A DNA stretch of 64,000 bases from HGM11525 sp036307445 (GTDB lineage: Bacteria > Bacillota > Clostridia > UBA1381). The DNA lies in the NCBI GenBank assembly GCA_036307445.1, contig JAXJXP010000007.1, forward strand, positions 10,288-74,287, read 5' to 3'. A program made the translations under genes and the position numbers. Below, piece after piece: positions 25,053 through 34,067 of this stretch. Positions within the stretch are counted from its first letter, which is position 1; each line of letters begins with the position of its first letter. The notes beneath the pieces are model-generated. The model did no database searches, was not told where the DNA came from, and saw only the letters and a program-made list of their open reading frames with translations.

Positions 25053-26646
25053 ATCTTAAAAGAAGTTCAAGTACAATTCTTGCTGCATGGCGGCGTGTAA
25101 GCTCGCCCTCTGTCATACAAAAACAATTATGTCCTGCCTTTTTTATAATCTCGACTGCAGCCTCTGCGGTCATAGGTGAATTGGGATTAAAGCGACCTAG
25201 AGTGCCTTCGACAATTCCAAGCTTCTTAGCAGTACCAACTGCTGCTGAAAAGTAATCCTTGACTGAAACATCAGTGAAGTTATCACGCTCGTAAGCCCTT
25301 AGCCCCAGTGCTTCGACGAGCAATACGATAAAGTCAGCCCGAGTTATTATATCATCGGCTGCAATATCATTACCTAATGCACAGTTGGTCGCCCACTTTT
25401 CGAGATCAACATTGGAAAGAGCGCCTGTTACATAAGATATTGCATACTGCGACGGCTCCATCTCACTTGCATAATCGGTGTAGTTATAAAGTCTTTTTGG
25501 CTGTGGTCTAAAATAAGGTACAGCAGGAGTTGTTAAGTCCTTATGTGTTGACGAGTATATTTCAATCCTGTCATTGCAAAGAAGGAGAATATCAGCTACA
25601 CCATCACCCATAACATCCGCCCATATAACTTTATTGCAGCTGGGAAAGGTGTAGATGGGGGTTAACTCGCTGTCTAGTAACATTGCCGGTGAGTTGCCAC
25701 TGTGAAGAATAAGCAAATCTGAGCCGCTTCCGTCAAGGTTATGAACTGCGGTTAGCTTGCCGTTTTTAATATCGGCTTCTGCTACCTTTGCACCATAGCA
25801 ATTAAGCATAACTGTTGCGGTTGATGTGTAGCACGCTTCTGTGCCGTTAATTGCTGAACTGAGATTTCCAAAAGCAACATCATCGGCAGATATATTGTTC
25901 TGCCACAGTATTTCGCCGTCGGTGGTAAGAGCGGTGAGCTTGTCGCCCAATACCGCGATCACTTTTTGCTGGTCGCCACGACGGTACAAATCGCCGACCC
26001 AGGTATATTTTGCGTATCCGCTTTCGTTGGAAATGTTGCCTATTACTTCACCGTCGCCGTTTAAGATGTTAAATCCGGCAATAAGCTCGTCCTCACCATC
26101 ACCGTTTACATCGTAGGGCCATGGATAGTTTCCGATATTGCCCTTGTAGGTCCATATTACATTGAAGTTTGCGTCCATTGCCCAAAGCTGATGGTACTTG
26201 TTTTTCAGTATAATATTCTGAGGGTATCCTTTTCCCTCCAAATCGGCAATAATAATTGCATCGTATGCATCGGGAGCGGGGAGTGGGAACCTCTTTTTTG
26301 GCTGGCCGGTCATTCCGTCTATATATAACATTTCGCCGTCCGTTACTATAATAAGCTCGTTACTGCCATCATTATCTATATCAAAAATCTGGGCGGGAAT
26401 ATTGCAGTCTGCAGTATAATCCGCATCATAATCAGGATTACCGAACTGCCAAAGCAATTTTCCGTCAAGGTTAAAGGCTGCAGCATAGTTTATCTGCCTA
26501 GGGAAATATCTGTCATCTATGCAGTTTCCGGGCTGAAGAATTACTATCTCAAGCCGTCCGTCACCGTTTAAATCACCAAGACGAATATGACAGTTTTTTG
26601 GTTGTCCTGCAATATCTATCCTGGCTATGATTTGTAGCTGTGTCAT
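25051..26646 (-). CDS. FG-GAP/VCBS beta-propeller protein with C-terminal SLH domains
   Basis: This 531-aa protein has repeated calcium-binding propeller motifs: GDLNGDGRLEIVIL, DIDNDGSNELIIVTDG, DVNGDGEDELIAGF and DVMGDGVADILLLC. From about residue 400 it has two S-layer-homology-like segments (ITRADFIVLLVEALGL...FTDVSVKDYFSAAVGTAKKLGIVEG and FNPNSPMTAEAAVEIIKKAG). The propeller recalls rhamnogalacturonan-lyase or integrin-type folds. The ATG at 26646 has AGGAGG upstream and no signal peptide follows, which is odd because SLH domains bind cell wall outside the cell. Its function is unknown. Confidence 0.7.
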   Translation of the reverse strand: MTQLQIIARIDIAGQPKNCHIRLGDLNGDGRLEIVILQPGNCIDDRYFPRQINYAAAFNLDGKLLWQFGNPDYDADYTADCNIPAQIFDIDNDGSNELIIVTDGEMLYIDGMTGQPKKRFPLPAPDAYDAIIIADLEGKGYPQNIILKNKYHQLWAMDANFNVIWTYKGNIGNYPWPYDVNGDGEDELIAGFNILNGDGEVIGNISNESGYAKYTWVGDLYRRGDQQKVIAVLGDKLTALTTDGEILWQNNISADDVAFGNLSSAINGTEACYTSTATVMLNCYGAKVAEADIKNGKLTAVHNLDGSGSDLLILHSGNSPAMLLDSELTPIYTFPSCNKVIWADVMGDGVADILLLCNDRIEIYSSTHKDLTTPAVPYFRPQPKRLYNYTDYASEMEPSQYAISYVTGALSNVDLEKWATNCALGNDIAADDIITRADFIVLLVEALGLRAYERDNFTDVSVKDYFSAAVGTAKKLGIVEGTLGRFNPNSPMTAEAAVEIIKKAGHNCFCMTEGELTRRHAARIVLELLLR

Positions 26647-26750
26647 TGATTTTCCTCCTAAGGAAATATATTCACATATAAAACCAATATATATTTTATT
26701 TGAAAATGAGCTAAAATGCAAGTCTTTTGTGAAAATATTCTAAAATGTGA

Positions 26751-26779
26751 TTGTTTTTGCATTGAAAACTTGATATAAT
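26751..26779 (+). promoter_or_regulatory. Promoter of mutS2
   Basis: TATAAT has TTGTTT 17 bases upstream, about 36 bases before the start codon. Confidence 0.6.
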
Positions 26780-26814
26780 GATAATGAGAGGAATAATTCG
26801 AAGGGAATACCGAA

Positions 26815-29199
26815 ATGGACAAGAAAGCATATAAAGTTTTAGAATTTGATAAAATACTGGCAAAGCTTGCAGCATATACCGACAGCGAAAATGTCAAGGA
26901 GAGAATTGAGGACTTAGAGCCTTATTTGGAGCTTGATGATGCGGTACGTGCCCAGAGAGAAACAACGGAGGCGGTATCGACGCTTCTCAAAATCGGGAGC
27001 CCGCCTGTAAGTTTGTCAGTTAGTGATAATACTGCAAGCGTTAAGCGTGCAGAAAGCGGCGGTGCATTAAATCCCACAGAGCTTATTTCGGTAAGCAGGA
27101 CACTTTATGTTGCAAGACGTATGAAGAGCTATCTTTCCGAAAGCGCAGATGAATGTGCAATACTGCGTGGACTTGGGGATTCGATTAAGACGGAGCGCAC
27201 ACTTGAGGATAGAATAACATCGGCAATACTTTCTGAAAACGAGATTGCTGACGATGCTTCAGCAGAGCTTGCGGCTTTGAGGAGGAGCAAACGAAACTTA
27301 AACGCAAAAATAAAAGACTCCCTAAATGATATGGTGCGTTCAAACCACTATAAAAAGTTTTTGCAGGAGCCGATTGTTACTATGCGCTCGGACAGATATG
27401 TTATTCCGGTACGGGCGGAATACCGTCAGGAGGTGCAGGGTATAGTTCACGATAGCTCTGCAAGCGGTGCTACCTTGTTTATTGAGCCTATCGGTGTCGT
27501 AAATGCCAATAATGAGATAAGAGAAATTGAAAGCAAGGAGCAACGTGAAATTGAACGTATACTTGCAGAATTGTCGGCACTTGTAGCGGAAAAGGGCGAG
27601 GTTATAGTTTCGGATAATGCAGCGATTTCTGAATTGGATTTTATCTTCTGTAAAGGAAAGCTTTCGCTTGATTATAATGGTACAGAACCGATTTTAAACA
27701 CAGATGGAATTGTTGAATTAAAACGTGCAAGACATCCGCTTATCAATAAGGATGTGGTTGTGGCTAATGATATTACATTAGGCAACGGTTATGATACGTT
27801 GATTGTAACGGGTCCGAATACAGGCGGAAAAACTGTTACTCTTAAAACTATTGGATTGTTTTCGCTTATGGCGGCTGCTGGTCTTCATATACCTGTAGCT
27901 GATAATTCCAAAGCGGCTATTTTTGAACAGGTATTTGCTGATATTGGTGATGAACAGAGCATTGAGCAGAGCCTCTCTACCTTCTCGTCTCATATGGTTA
28001 ATATAGTGAATATTTTAAAGAATGTAGATTCGTCATCTCTTGCACTTTTTGACGAGCTTGGTGCGGGTACAGACCCGACAGAGGGTGCTGCATTGGCGAT
28101 TGCTGTTATTGAATATTTACGCGGCTTTGGTGCAAGAACAGTTGCTACTACGCATTATAGTGAATTAAAGCTTTTCGCACTTTCTACTGAAGGTGTGGAG
28201 AATGCCTCTTGCGAATTTGATGTAGAGAGCCTAAAGCCTACCTATAAGCTTTTAATCGGTGTTCCGGGCAAGAGTAATGCCTTTGCGATTTCAAAGCGTT
28301 TGGGGCTTGATGAGAGGGTTATAAACCGTGCCAATGAGATATTGAGCGATGAGGATATAAAGCTCGAGGATGTTATAACTGAGCTTGAACAAAACAGAGC
28401 AAAAGCTGAAAGCGAGATGGAGTATGCTACCCGAATGCGAAGAGAGCTTGCTGATTTAAAGGACGAGATAGAACATGAGAGAAGAAAGCTCAAAGAGAGT
28501 AAGGCTCGCATTATGGAGGAGGCACACAGGGAAGCAAAATTGCTTGTTTCCGATGCGAAGGACGAGGCGAACAAGATAATACGTGAGCTTGAAAAGATGC
28601 GTGTTGAAGGAGCCAAGAATATTGATGGAAGAACAGGCGAGCTTAAGTCTAAGCTAAAAAAGAAAGAGGACAGTATAGACAAGGCAATAAGCCGTGCAAG
28701 CAAACCTAAAAAGACCTTCCGTGAGCCGCCTAAAAATCTTAAAGAGGGTGAAACGGTAAAGATTATAAGTGTTGGAGAAGCGGCAACTGTTCTTAAAACT
28801 CCGTCCAAAGATGATAAGACGGTAAGAGTGCAGGCGGGAATTATCAAGATGGATGTTCATATCACAGATCTTGAAAGGGTTACAGATAACACTACAAACG
28901 AGCTTGTACAAAAGTATGTTAAATCAACCGGAGCGTATATGTCCAAGACAAAAGATGCTACTACAGAGATTGATGTGCGTGGTCAGGAGCTTTACGAGGC
29001 TATAAGAAATGTTGAAAAGTTCCTTGATGACTGTTACTTAGCGGGAGTGTCGCCCGTTTCTATTATTCACGGTAAGGGTACGGGAGTTTTGCGAAAGGGC
29101 ATAGGGGATATGCTAAGGAAACATAAGAATGTAAAGGCGTACCGCCTTGGAAGGTACGGCGAGGGTGAAACAGGTGTTACAATTGTTGAACTAAGATAA
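26815..29199 (+). CDS. mutS2: Endonuclease MutS2 / ribosome-collision factor
   Basis: This 794-aa protein has a core helical region, the MutS ATPase (Walker A GPNTGGKTVTLKT near residue 335, Walker B LALFDELGAGTDPTEGAAL, ATTHYSELK), and a long coiled coil (about 520-640). A C-terminal Smr nuclease domain (EIDVRGQELYEAIRNVEKFLDD, IIHGKGTGVLRKGI) ends the protein. The family suppresses recombination and, in Bacillus, rescues collided ribosomes. Length and order are normal. It is monocistronic and ends at a bidirectional terminator shared with the next gene. Confidence 0.95.
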   Translation: MDKKAYKVLEFDKILAKLAAYTDSENVKERIEDLEPYLELDDAVRAQRETTEAVSTLLKIGSPPVSLSVSDNTASVKRAESGGALNPTELISVSRTLYVARRMKSYLSESADECAILRGLGDSIKTERTLEDRITSAILSENEIADDASAELAALRRSKRNLNAKIKDSLNDMVRSNHYKKFLQEPIVTMRSDRYVIPVRAEYRQEVQGIVHDSSASGATLFIEPIGVVNANNEIREIESKEQREIERILAELSALVAEKGEVIVSDNAAISELDFIFCKGKLSLDYNGTEPILNTDGIVELKRARHPLINKDVVVANDITLGNGYDTLIVTGPNTGGKTVTLKTIGLFSLMAAAGLHIPVADNSKAAIFEQVFADIGDEQSIEQSLSTFSSHMVNIVNILKNVDSSSLALFDELGAGTDPTEGAALAIAVIEYLRGFGARTVATTHYSELKLFALSTEGVENASCEFDVESLKPTYKLLIGVPGKSNAFAISKRLGLDERVINRANEILSDEDIKLEDVITELEQNRAKAESEMEYATRMRRELADLKDEIEHERRKLKESKARIMEEAHREAKLLVSDAKDEANKIIRELEKMRVEGAKNIDGRTGELKSKLKKKEDSIDKAISRASKPKKTFREPPKNLKEGETVKIISVGEAATVLKTPSKDDKTVRVQAGIIKMDVHITDLERVTDNTTNELVQKYVKSTGAYMSKTKDATTEIDVRGQELYEAIRNVEKFLDDCYLAGVSPVSIIHGKGTGVLRKGIGDMLRKHKNVKAYRLGRYGEGETGVTIVELR

Positions 29200-29200
29200 A

Positions 29201-29236
29201 AAAACAGACGAATGTTTATCATTCGTCTGTTTTTCC
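29201..29236. terminator. Bidirectional terminator overlapping a stop codon
   Basis: An 11-bp stem (ACAGACGAATG and its complement) with flanking A and T runs serves both mutS2 and the convergent XRE gene. The TGA stop of the XRE gene lies inside the hairpin. Confidence 0.85.
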
Positions 29237-29464
29237 GTAGAAGAAACCGCATAAACGCAATTCTTCCTGAAATATTAAGAGTTCATCGGTAGTAATATCG
29301 CAGGCGTGTGATATTTTGGCGAATTGGTCCATATTCGGGAGCTTTCTGCCTTTTTCAAAATCAATAATATCAATAGGGTCTACACCAATCAGAGCTGCAA
29401 GCTCAGCGGGGGAAAGACCTGCCTTTTCACGATAAATTTTTAATCTTCTTGGTATTTGCTCCAT
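29219..29464 (-). CDS. Small XRE-family helix-turn-helix regulator
   Basis: This protein of about 81 aa carries one HTH_3 domain (RLKIYREKAGLSPAELAALIGVDPIDIIDFEKGRKLPN) followed by a short helical tail ending LCGFFYGKTDE. The ATG at 29464 is ten bases from GGAGG; a TTG at 29470 has tighter spacing, so the start is uncertain by two codons. It follows rpsR on the same strand, separated by a palindromic hairpin. Its targets are unknown. Confidence 0.75.
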   Translation of the reverse strand: MEQIPRRLKIYREKAGLSPAELAALIGVDPIDIIDFEKGRKLPNMDQFAKISHACDITTDELLIFQEELRLCGFFYGKTDE

Positions 29465-29491
29465 TTCAAGTTTGCCTCCCGGGTAAAGTAA

Positions 29492-29519
29492 GAGGATATA
29501 CATTGGAATGTATATCCTC
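29492..29519 (-). terminator. Palindromic hairpin after rpsR
   Basis: A 13-bp stem (GAGGATATACATT and its complement) with a two-base centre lies between rpsR and the XRE gene. The minus-strand tail is only TTACTTT, so it is a weak terminator or a dyad operator for the XRE protein. Confidence 0.45.
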
Positions 29520-29528
29520 GAAGTTGCA

Positions 29529-29774
29529 TTATTCAGATACGAAAGGAAGAAGTGCAATCTGTCTTGCGCGCTTTATAGCAACAGTAAGCTGACGCTGATG
29601 CTTTGCACAGTTTCCGCTGATACGTCTGGGGACAATCTTGCCACGCTCAGAGATGTATCTGCGAAGCTTTGCTGTATCCTTATAGTCGATATGCTCAACC
29701 TTATCTACACAGAACATACACACCTTTTTCTTTGCACGGCGTGCCTTCTGCGGTCTGTTTTCTCTCTCAGGCAT
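29529..29774 (-). CDS. rpsR: 30S ribosomal protein S18 (zinc-type)
   Basis: This 81-aa basic protein has the S18 core KLRRYISERGKIVPRRISG and HQRQLTVAIKRARQIALLPF. It carries CMFC and a downstream GNCAKHQ, so it is the Cys-containing, probably Zn-binding form rather than the Cys-free paralogue. It is the last gene of rpsF-ssb-rpsR and binds S6 on the platform of the small subunit. Confidence 0.96.
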   Translation of the reverse strand: MPERENRPQKARRAKKKVCMFCVDKVEHIDYKDTAKLRRYISERGKIVPRRISGNCAKHQRQLTVAIKRARQIALLPFVSE

Positions 29775-29836
29775 TTTTCTTACCTCCTATCAAATTTTAA
29801 GTCAATTCCCATACGGGAAATCAAGTCGATGTGTGA

Positions 29837-30298
29837 TTAAAACGGCAAATCGTCTTCAGATCCGTCCATTGCAGAGAATCCCATAGCTTCAAACTCGTCA
29901 AAGGTTGGAGCGGTGCCCTGCGGAGCACTCGGCTGTGCCGGTCGCTGATAAGAAGATTGTGTGCCCTGAGTATTTGTTTCGCTACGTGAACCTGTAAAGT
30001 ACGCATCTTCAACAACTACCTCGGTAACATACTGTCTTCTGCCGTCTTTATCGTCATAAGTTCTTGACTGCAATCTTCCTGAAACGGCAATCATACTGCC
30101 CTTCTGGAAATATTTGCAAATGAACTCAGCCAGTCTGCTCCAGGCAACACAGTTGATAAAATCAGCCTGCTGCTGTCCTTCCTTGGCAAAACGTCTGTCT
30201 ACTGCAAGCGAAAAGCTTACGACAGGCGTGCCCTGCTGGCTCTGTCGCATCTCGGGGTCGCGGGTCAATCTGCCCATCAAAATAACTTTGTTCATCAA
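29837..30298 (-). CDS. ssb: Single-stranded DNA-binding protein
   Basis: The 153-aa protein opens MNKVILMGRLTRDPEMRQSQ, has the OB-fold core (FINCVAWSRLAEFICKYFQKGSMIAVSGRLQSRTYDDKDG), a disordered Gln/Pro-rich linker, and the acidic tip SEDDLPF that recruits replication and repair partners. It sits between S6 and S18 as usual in Firmicutes. Confidence 0.96.
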   Translation of the reverse strand: MMNKVILMGRLTRDPEMRQSQQGTPVVSFSLAVDRRFAKEGQQQADFINCVAWSRLAEFICKYFQKGSMIAVSGRLQSRTYDDKDGRRQYVTEVVVEDAYFTGSRSETNTQGTQSSYQRPAQPSAPQGTAPTFDEFEAMGFSAMDGSEDDLPF

Positions 30299-30316
30299 AT
30301 AACACCCCTCTTGCGA

Positions 30317-30619
30317 TTATTCCTCATCCTTGCGGATGATGATAGTTCTGAGAATATTCTCGTTAATTCTGAACTGTCTGTCAAGCTCCTTCGGGAACTC
30401 GCTGTCAGCTGTGAAGTCTACAAGATAGTAGTAGCCTTCTGTTTTGTCGTTGATTTCGTAAGCAAGTCTTCTCTTGCCCCACTCATCAATGTTGTTAACT
30501 GTACCGTTAGCAGCGATAAGTGAAGTGAACTTCTCCTTAACCTTGGTTACAGCCTCCTCCTCGAGTGTAGAGTCAACGATAAAAATTGTCTCATAGCTGT
30601 TCAACATTTTTTCAGCCAT
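30317..30619 (-). CDS. rpsF: 30S ribosomal protein S6
   Basis: The 100-aa protein has NSYETIFIVDSTLEEEAV, EWGKRRLAYEINDKTEGYYYLVDF and the C-terminal LDRQFRINENILRTIIIRK, diagnostic of S6. AAGGAGGTG precedes the ATG. It is the first gene of rpsF-ssb-rpsR and is driven by a perfect promoter. A leader of about 65 nt could bind the S6-S18 complex. Confidence 0.96.
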   Translation of the reverse strand: MAEKMLNSYETIFIVDSTLEEEAVTKVKEKFTSLIAANGTVNNIDEWGKRRLAYEINDKTEGYYYLVDFTADSEFPKELDRQFRINENILRTIIIRKDEE

Positions 30620-30684
30620 TTTTACACCTCCTTATGGACTTATGTCCCGAAATTGTTTTTCGGGCAAGGATGCTTTTACAAGCT
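30620..30684 (-). promoter_or_regulatory. Candidate S6:S18 leader
   Basis: The rpsF 5' UTR contains the hairpin CCCGAAA/TTTCGGG followed by GGACATAAGTCC. A CCG-containing hairpin is a feature of S6:S18-responsive leaders. The match is suggestive only. Confidence 0.35.
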
Positions 30685-30689
30685 TTAAT

Positions 30690-30718
30690 ATTATACTACA
30701 TATAAAATGCCTTGTCAA
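30690..30718 (-). promoter_or_regulatory. Consensus promoter of rpsF-ssb-rpsR
   Basis: On the minus strand a perfect TTGACA and TATAAT are separated by 17 bases. Confidence 0.9.
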
Positions 30719-30748
30719 GTAAAATTTAACAAATTTGTTGTAAAATAA

Positions 30749-30776
30749 GGAAAACTCCCGCTTTTTTGCGGGAGTT
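30749..30776 (-). terminator. Terminator after ridA
   Basis: A nine-bp stem (AACTCCCGC/GCGGGAGTT) is followed by TTTTCC on the minus strand. Confidence 0.75.
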
Positions 30777-30804
30777 ATAGTTAGTATATGCTGTTTCAGA
30801 CTAA

Positions 30805-31176
30805 TTAGAGTGAGACAATAGCCTCTACTTCCAGAAGAACATCTTTAGGAAGTCTTGCAACCTCCACGCAGGAACGTGCAGGGAATGGCTCTGTAAAGTA
30901 TGTAGCATAAATTTCGTTAATCGTAGCGAAATCTTCTATATTCTTTATAAACACAGTTGTTTTAACTGTATTCTGAATATCACCGCCAGATGCAGCAATA
31001 AGATTTTTAAGGTTTGTAAAAGCCTGATTTGCCTGCTCCTTTACACCCTCGGGGATAGCACCGGTTTCGGGATTTACGGGTATTTGACCAGATGTATAGA
31101 GCATATCACCCAAAACAATTGCCTGTGAGTATGGTCCGATTGCTGCAGGTGCAGTATTTGTTTTAATTGCCTTCAT
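30805..31176 (-). CDS. ridA: RidA-family reactive intermediate deaminase
   Basis: This 123-aa protein has the RidA signatures MKAIKTNTAPAAIGPYSQAI, MLYTSGQIPVNPETG and the catalytic-Arg segment FPARSCVEVARLPKDVLLEVEAI. It hydrolyses enamine/imine intermediates produced by PLP enzymes. It lies 19 bp downstream of nagB on the same strand, probably in the same transcript. Confidence 0.93.
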   Translation of the reverse strand: MKAIKTNTAPAAIGPYSQAIVLGDMLYTSGQIPVNPETGAIPEGVKEQANQAFTNLKNLIAASGGDIQNTVKTTVFIKNIEDFATINEIYATYFTEPFPARSCVEVARLPKDVLLEVEAIVSL

Positions 31177-31195
31177 TTATTTGTGTTCCTTTCGT

Positions 31196-31918
31196 TCAGA
31201 TGCCTGCTGCTTCCTTGTCGCAGAGTATAACAACATCCGGATGACACTTAAGAAGTGTAGCAGGAATAGAAGTTGTAACATTATCGTTTAACATTTCCTT
31301 GATAACATCTGACTTTGACTTGCCGTTTGCAAGGAGTATAATCTTCTTTGCCTTCATAATACTGCCCATACCCATTGTAAGAGCCTTGCGGGGAACATCA
31401 TCAATTGACTCAAAGAAACGTGAGTTTGCTTCTATTGTGTTTTCAGTAAGACCGGTTAGGTGTGTGCCTGCAACTAAATTCTCGTCCGGCTCATTAAATG
31501 CGATATGACCGTTCTGACCGATGCCGAGCACCTGAAGGTCAATGCCACCATGAGCAACTATCATTTCGTCATATGCCTTGCCAGCTTCTTCGGGATTTTC
31601 TGCAAGGCCGTTAGGTACGTGTGTGCGAGACTTGTCTATGTTAATTCTGTCAAAAAGATGAGTGTTCATAAAATAACGGTAGCTCTGGTCATTATCGGGA
31701 GCTAAAGGATAATACTCGTCAAGGTTAAAGGTGGTAACGTTAGAGAAATCTATTTCGCCTGCCTTATTCTTTTCGACAAGATTATCGTAAAGACCGATAG
31801 GTGTAGATCCCGTTGCAAGACCGAGTACGCAGTCTGGCTTTAAGATAACCTGGCTTGCTACAATGTCCGCTGCTTTCTTTGAAATTTCTTCGTAATTTTC
31901 GCAAATAATTACTCTCAT
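31196..31918 (-). CDS. nagB: Glucosamine-6-phosphate deaminase
   Basis: This enzyme of about 240 aa converts glucosamine-6-phosphate to fructose-6-phosphate and ammonia. Motifs are LGLATGSTPIGLYDNLV, TTFNLDEYYPL, LGIGQNGHIAFNEPD and KALTMGMGSIM. The ATG at 31918 is nine bases from GGAGG; one at 31924 is three bases from it and less likely. The upstream NahK-like kinase and downstream ridA suggest an amino-sugar catabolic operon. Confidence 0.94.
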   Translation of the reverse strand: MRVIICENYEEISKKAADIVASQVILKPDCVLGLATGSTPIGLYDNLVEKNKAGEIDFSNVTTFNLDEYYPLAPDNDQSYRYFMNTHLFDRINIDKSRTHVPNGLAENPEEAGKAYDEMIVAHGGIDLQVLGIGQNGHIAFNEPDENLVAGTHLTGLTENTIEANSRFFESIDDVPRKALTMGMGSIMKAKKIILLANGKSKSDVIKEMLNDNVTTSIPATLLKCHPDVVILCDKEAAGI

Positions 31919-31942
31919 TGTCATATTCCTCCTGTATGTAAA

Positions 31943-33013
31943 TTAATATTTTGCTATAATTTTTTGCATTTCTTCAGTCTTGCTTTCCATATCGGCAACA
32001 AGCTTAAACTGAGTGCGGCATCTGTCAAGGTTATGATGCTCGCGGTGGATTTTAAAATATGTATCACCGTCTAAGTAGTCGGTAAGGAAACGTATTCCGC
32101 ACTCGAAGGTCATAATTTTTGCGCTAAATGCCAACAACTCCCGCTCTCTCGGAGTAAGCTGTGGACCGACTTCGCCTAAAAAGCCTTTTGTAAATGCTTC
32201 AAACAGTTCTAAGCTGAAATTGACTTTGGAAAGGTCTGTTTCATCCTCTGCACCGGTTGATGCACCGAAACGGATAGCATCGCCGTAATCGTAGAGAAGT
32301 GAACCGGGCATTACTGTATCAAGGTCAATTACACAAACACCTTCGCCTGTTTTTATATCAAACATTACATTATTAAGCTTAGTATCATTGTGTGTCACGC
32401 GAAGCGGTACACTGCCGTCGGCAATCGCATCAACAATTATGCCAACCTCTTCCTCACGGGCAAGTGCAAAATCTACTTCCTTCCTGACCGATTCAAGCCT
32501 TCCTGCCTTATCTTCAGCAATAGAAATCTTAAGATTTTCAAAACGCTTTCTTGTATCGTGAAAATATGGAATTGTTTCATAAAGCTTGTCCGCAGGAAAA
32601 TCTGAGAGCATATTCTGGAACTTTCCAAAGGCACGGGCTGCTTCTGCAAAATGCTGTGGATTCTCCGCAATGTCATAACTGACAGAATTTGCAATATAGT
32701 TGTACATTCTAAAATAGTTACCGTCTTCAGCTTTATAGAGATTTTCTCCGTCTATTGTTTTTATTACACTTAAAGTTTCTCTTTCAACATCTCCGCCGTT
32801 TTCTGCAACTTTCCTTTTCAAATGCTCAGTAACGTTAACTATGTTTTCCATTACCTGATGGGGATTTTTAAACACGTTGCTGTTGATTTTCTGCAGGATA
32901 TACGTTGGATTGCTTTCGGCAATGTAAGAGTCATTAATGTGACCATTTCCAAATGGGGAGATATCTGCGTCAATTGCGAACTTGCGAATAATATCACTCA
33001 GGTTACAACTCAT
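31943..33013 (-). CDS. NahK-like sugar 1-kinase (aminoglycoside phosphotransferase fold)
   Basis: The 356-aa protein has the APH fold: GNGHINDSYIAES near the N-terminus, catalytic RVTHNDTKLNNVMFD and metal-binding VCVIDLDTVMPGSLLYDYGDAIRFGA. This resembles N-acetylhexosamine 1-kinase, which phosphorylates GlcNAc or GalNAc from mucin and milk glycans in the lacto-N-biose pathway. It lies 18 bp before nagB. No lacto-N-biose phosphorylase is in the window, so the exact sugar is inferred. Confidence 0.75.
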   Translation of the reverse strand: MSCNLSDIIRKFAIDADISPFGNGHINDSYIAESNPTYILQKINSNVFKNPHQVMENIVNVTEHLKRKVAENGGDVERETLSVIKTIDGENLYKAEDGNYFRMYNYIANSVSYDIAENPQHFAEAARAFGKFQNMLSDFPADKLYETIPYFHDTRKRFENLKISIAEDKAGRLESVRKEVDFALAREEEVGIIVDAIADGSVPLRVTHNDTKLNNVMFDIKTGEGVCVIDLDTVMPGSLLYDYGDAIRFGASTGAEDETDLSKVNFSLELFEAFTKGFLGEVGPQLTPRERELLAFSAKIMTFECGIRFLTDYLDGDTYFKIHREHHNLDRCRTQFKLVADMESKTEEMQKIIAKY

Positions 33014-33104
33014 AATTATTTCCTTTCACAAATATAGTATGGTATATCCTCTATGTATTATAGTATATCACAATTTTTTTTTATTTGCAATATCGGCTCA
33101 AATA

Positions 33105-33133
33105 TTTACAAAATAAGTCGGATGTGTTATAAT
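33105..33133 (+). promoter_or_regulatory. Promoter of the AraC-family gene
   Basis: TTTACA and TATAAT are separated by 17 bases, 20 bases before the start codon. Confidence 0.75.
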
Positions 33134-33152
33134 AAGTACAGAGGTGAGCGAA

Positions 33153-34061
33153 ATGGGCTATAAGGGGACAAGGCTAAAAGATGAGATTATTATACGTGAG
33201 CTTGTAAATGTTAATTATTATGAGCTTTCTAAGGATTATCGTATTGCGGGTAAAAAGCACGATTTCTGGGAGATGGTGTATGCTGATAAGGGCGAGCTTA
33301 TAGTAAGGACAGATAATAATGAGGTGCTTTTAAAGAACGGGGATATGATTTTTCTCAAACCGAACGAATGGCATTCTATGACTGCCAATGGCATCAGTGC
33401 ACCGTCTGCTGTTGTTATATGCTTTAATTGCAATTCGCCTGTTATGGAGGGCGTGGAGGGACGTGTATTTAGTGCTGGAAGCACTCAGCGAACGTTGCTG
33501 TCAAAAATATTAGAGGAGTTTTCCCACGCATTTGATTCTCCTTCGGACGAGCTTTTCACAAGAGAACTAAGCCGTCGTGAAGATGCATTGTTCGGCTCTG
33601 AGCAAATGATTAAGCTTTATCTGACTGAGCTTATGATAAGCGTTCTCAGAAATGAAAAACTACCTGTCGCCAGTACACTTAAACGAAATCTTGACAGCGG
33701 ACTTTTTAGTGATATATGTGTCTTTCTTGAGGAGAGTATAGGAAGCAAGCTGTCTCTGGAGGACATTGCACGTTATGCGGGTATAAGTAAGACGGGTGTA
33801 AAACAGCTATTTCGGGAACAGGCGGGATGCGGTGCGTGCGAGTATTTTACAAGGAAGAAAATAAACCGTGCCAAAAAATATATCCGTGAGGCGAATTATA
33901 ACTTTACACAAATTGCAGATCTTCTCGGGTATGAAAGCATACACTATTTTTCGCGTCAGTTTAAAAAGTATGTTAATATGTCGCCTACCGAATACGCAAG
34001 CTCAATCCGAGCACTTGCAGGTGAGGCGGGAATGTTTGAACAAAAGAACGGGAAAGGATGA
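33153..34061 (+). CDS. AraC-family transcriptional regulator with cupin sensor
   Basis: This protein of about 302 aa has an N-terminal cupin-like sensor (DFWEMVYADKGELIVRTDNNEVLLKNGDMIFLKPNEWHS). Its C-terminal double helix-turn-helix contains SLEDIARYAGISKTGVKQLFREQAG and FTQIADLLGYESIHYFSRQFKKYVNMSPTEY. ATG at 33153 follows GAGGTG. It is divergent from the NahK-like/nagB/ridA genes and is a likely candidate for their regulator, though this is inferred from position only. Confidence 0.88.
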   Translation: MGYKGTRLKDEIIIRELVNVNYYELSKDYRIAGKKHDFWEMVYADKGELIVRTDNNEVLLKNGDMIFLKPNEWHSMTANGISAPSAVVICFNCNSPVMEGVEGRVFSAGSTQRTLLSKILEEFSHAFDSPSDELFTRELSRREDALFGSEQMIKLYLTELMISVLRNEKLPVASTLKRNLDSGLFSDICVFLEESIGSKLSLEDIARYAGISKTGVKQLFREQAGCGACEYFTRKKINRAKKYIREANYNFTQIADLLGYESIHYFSRQFKKYVNMSPTEYASSIRALAGEAGMFEQKNGKG

Positions 34062-34067
34062 TCAAAA

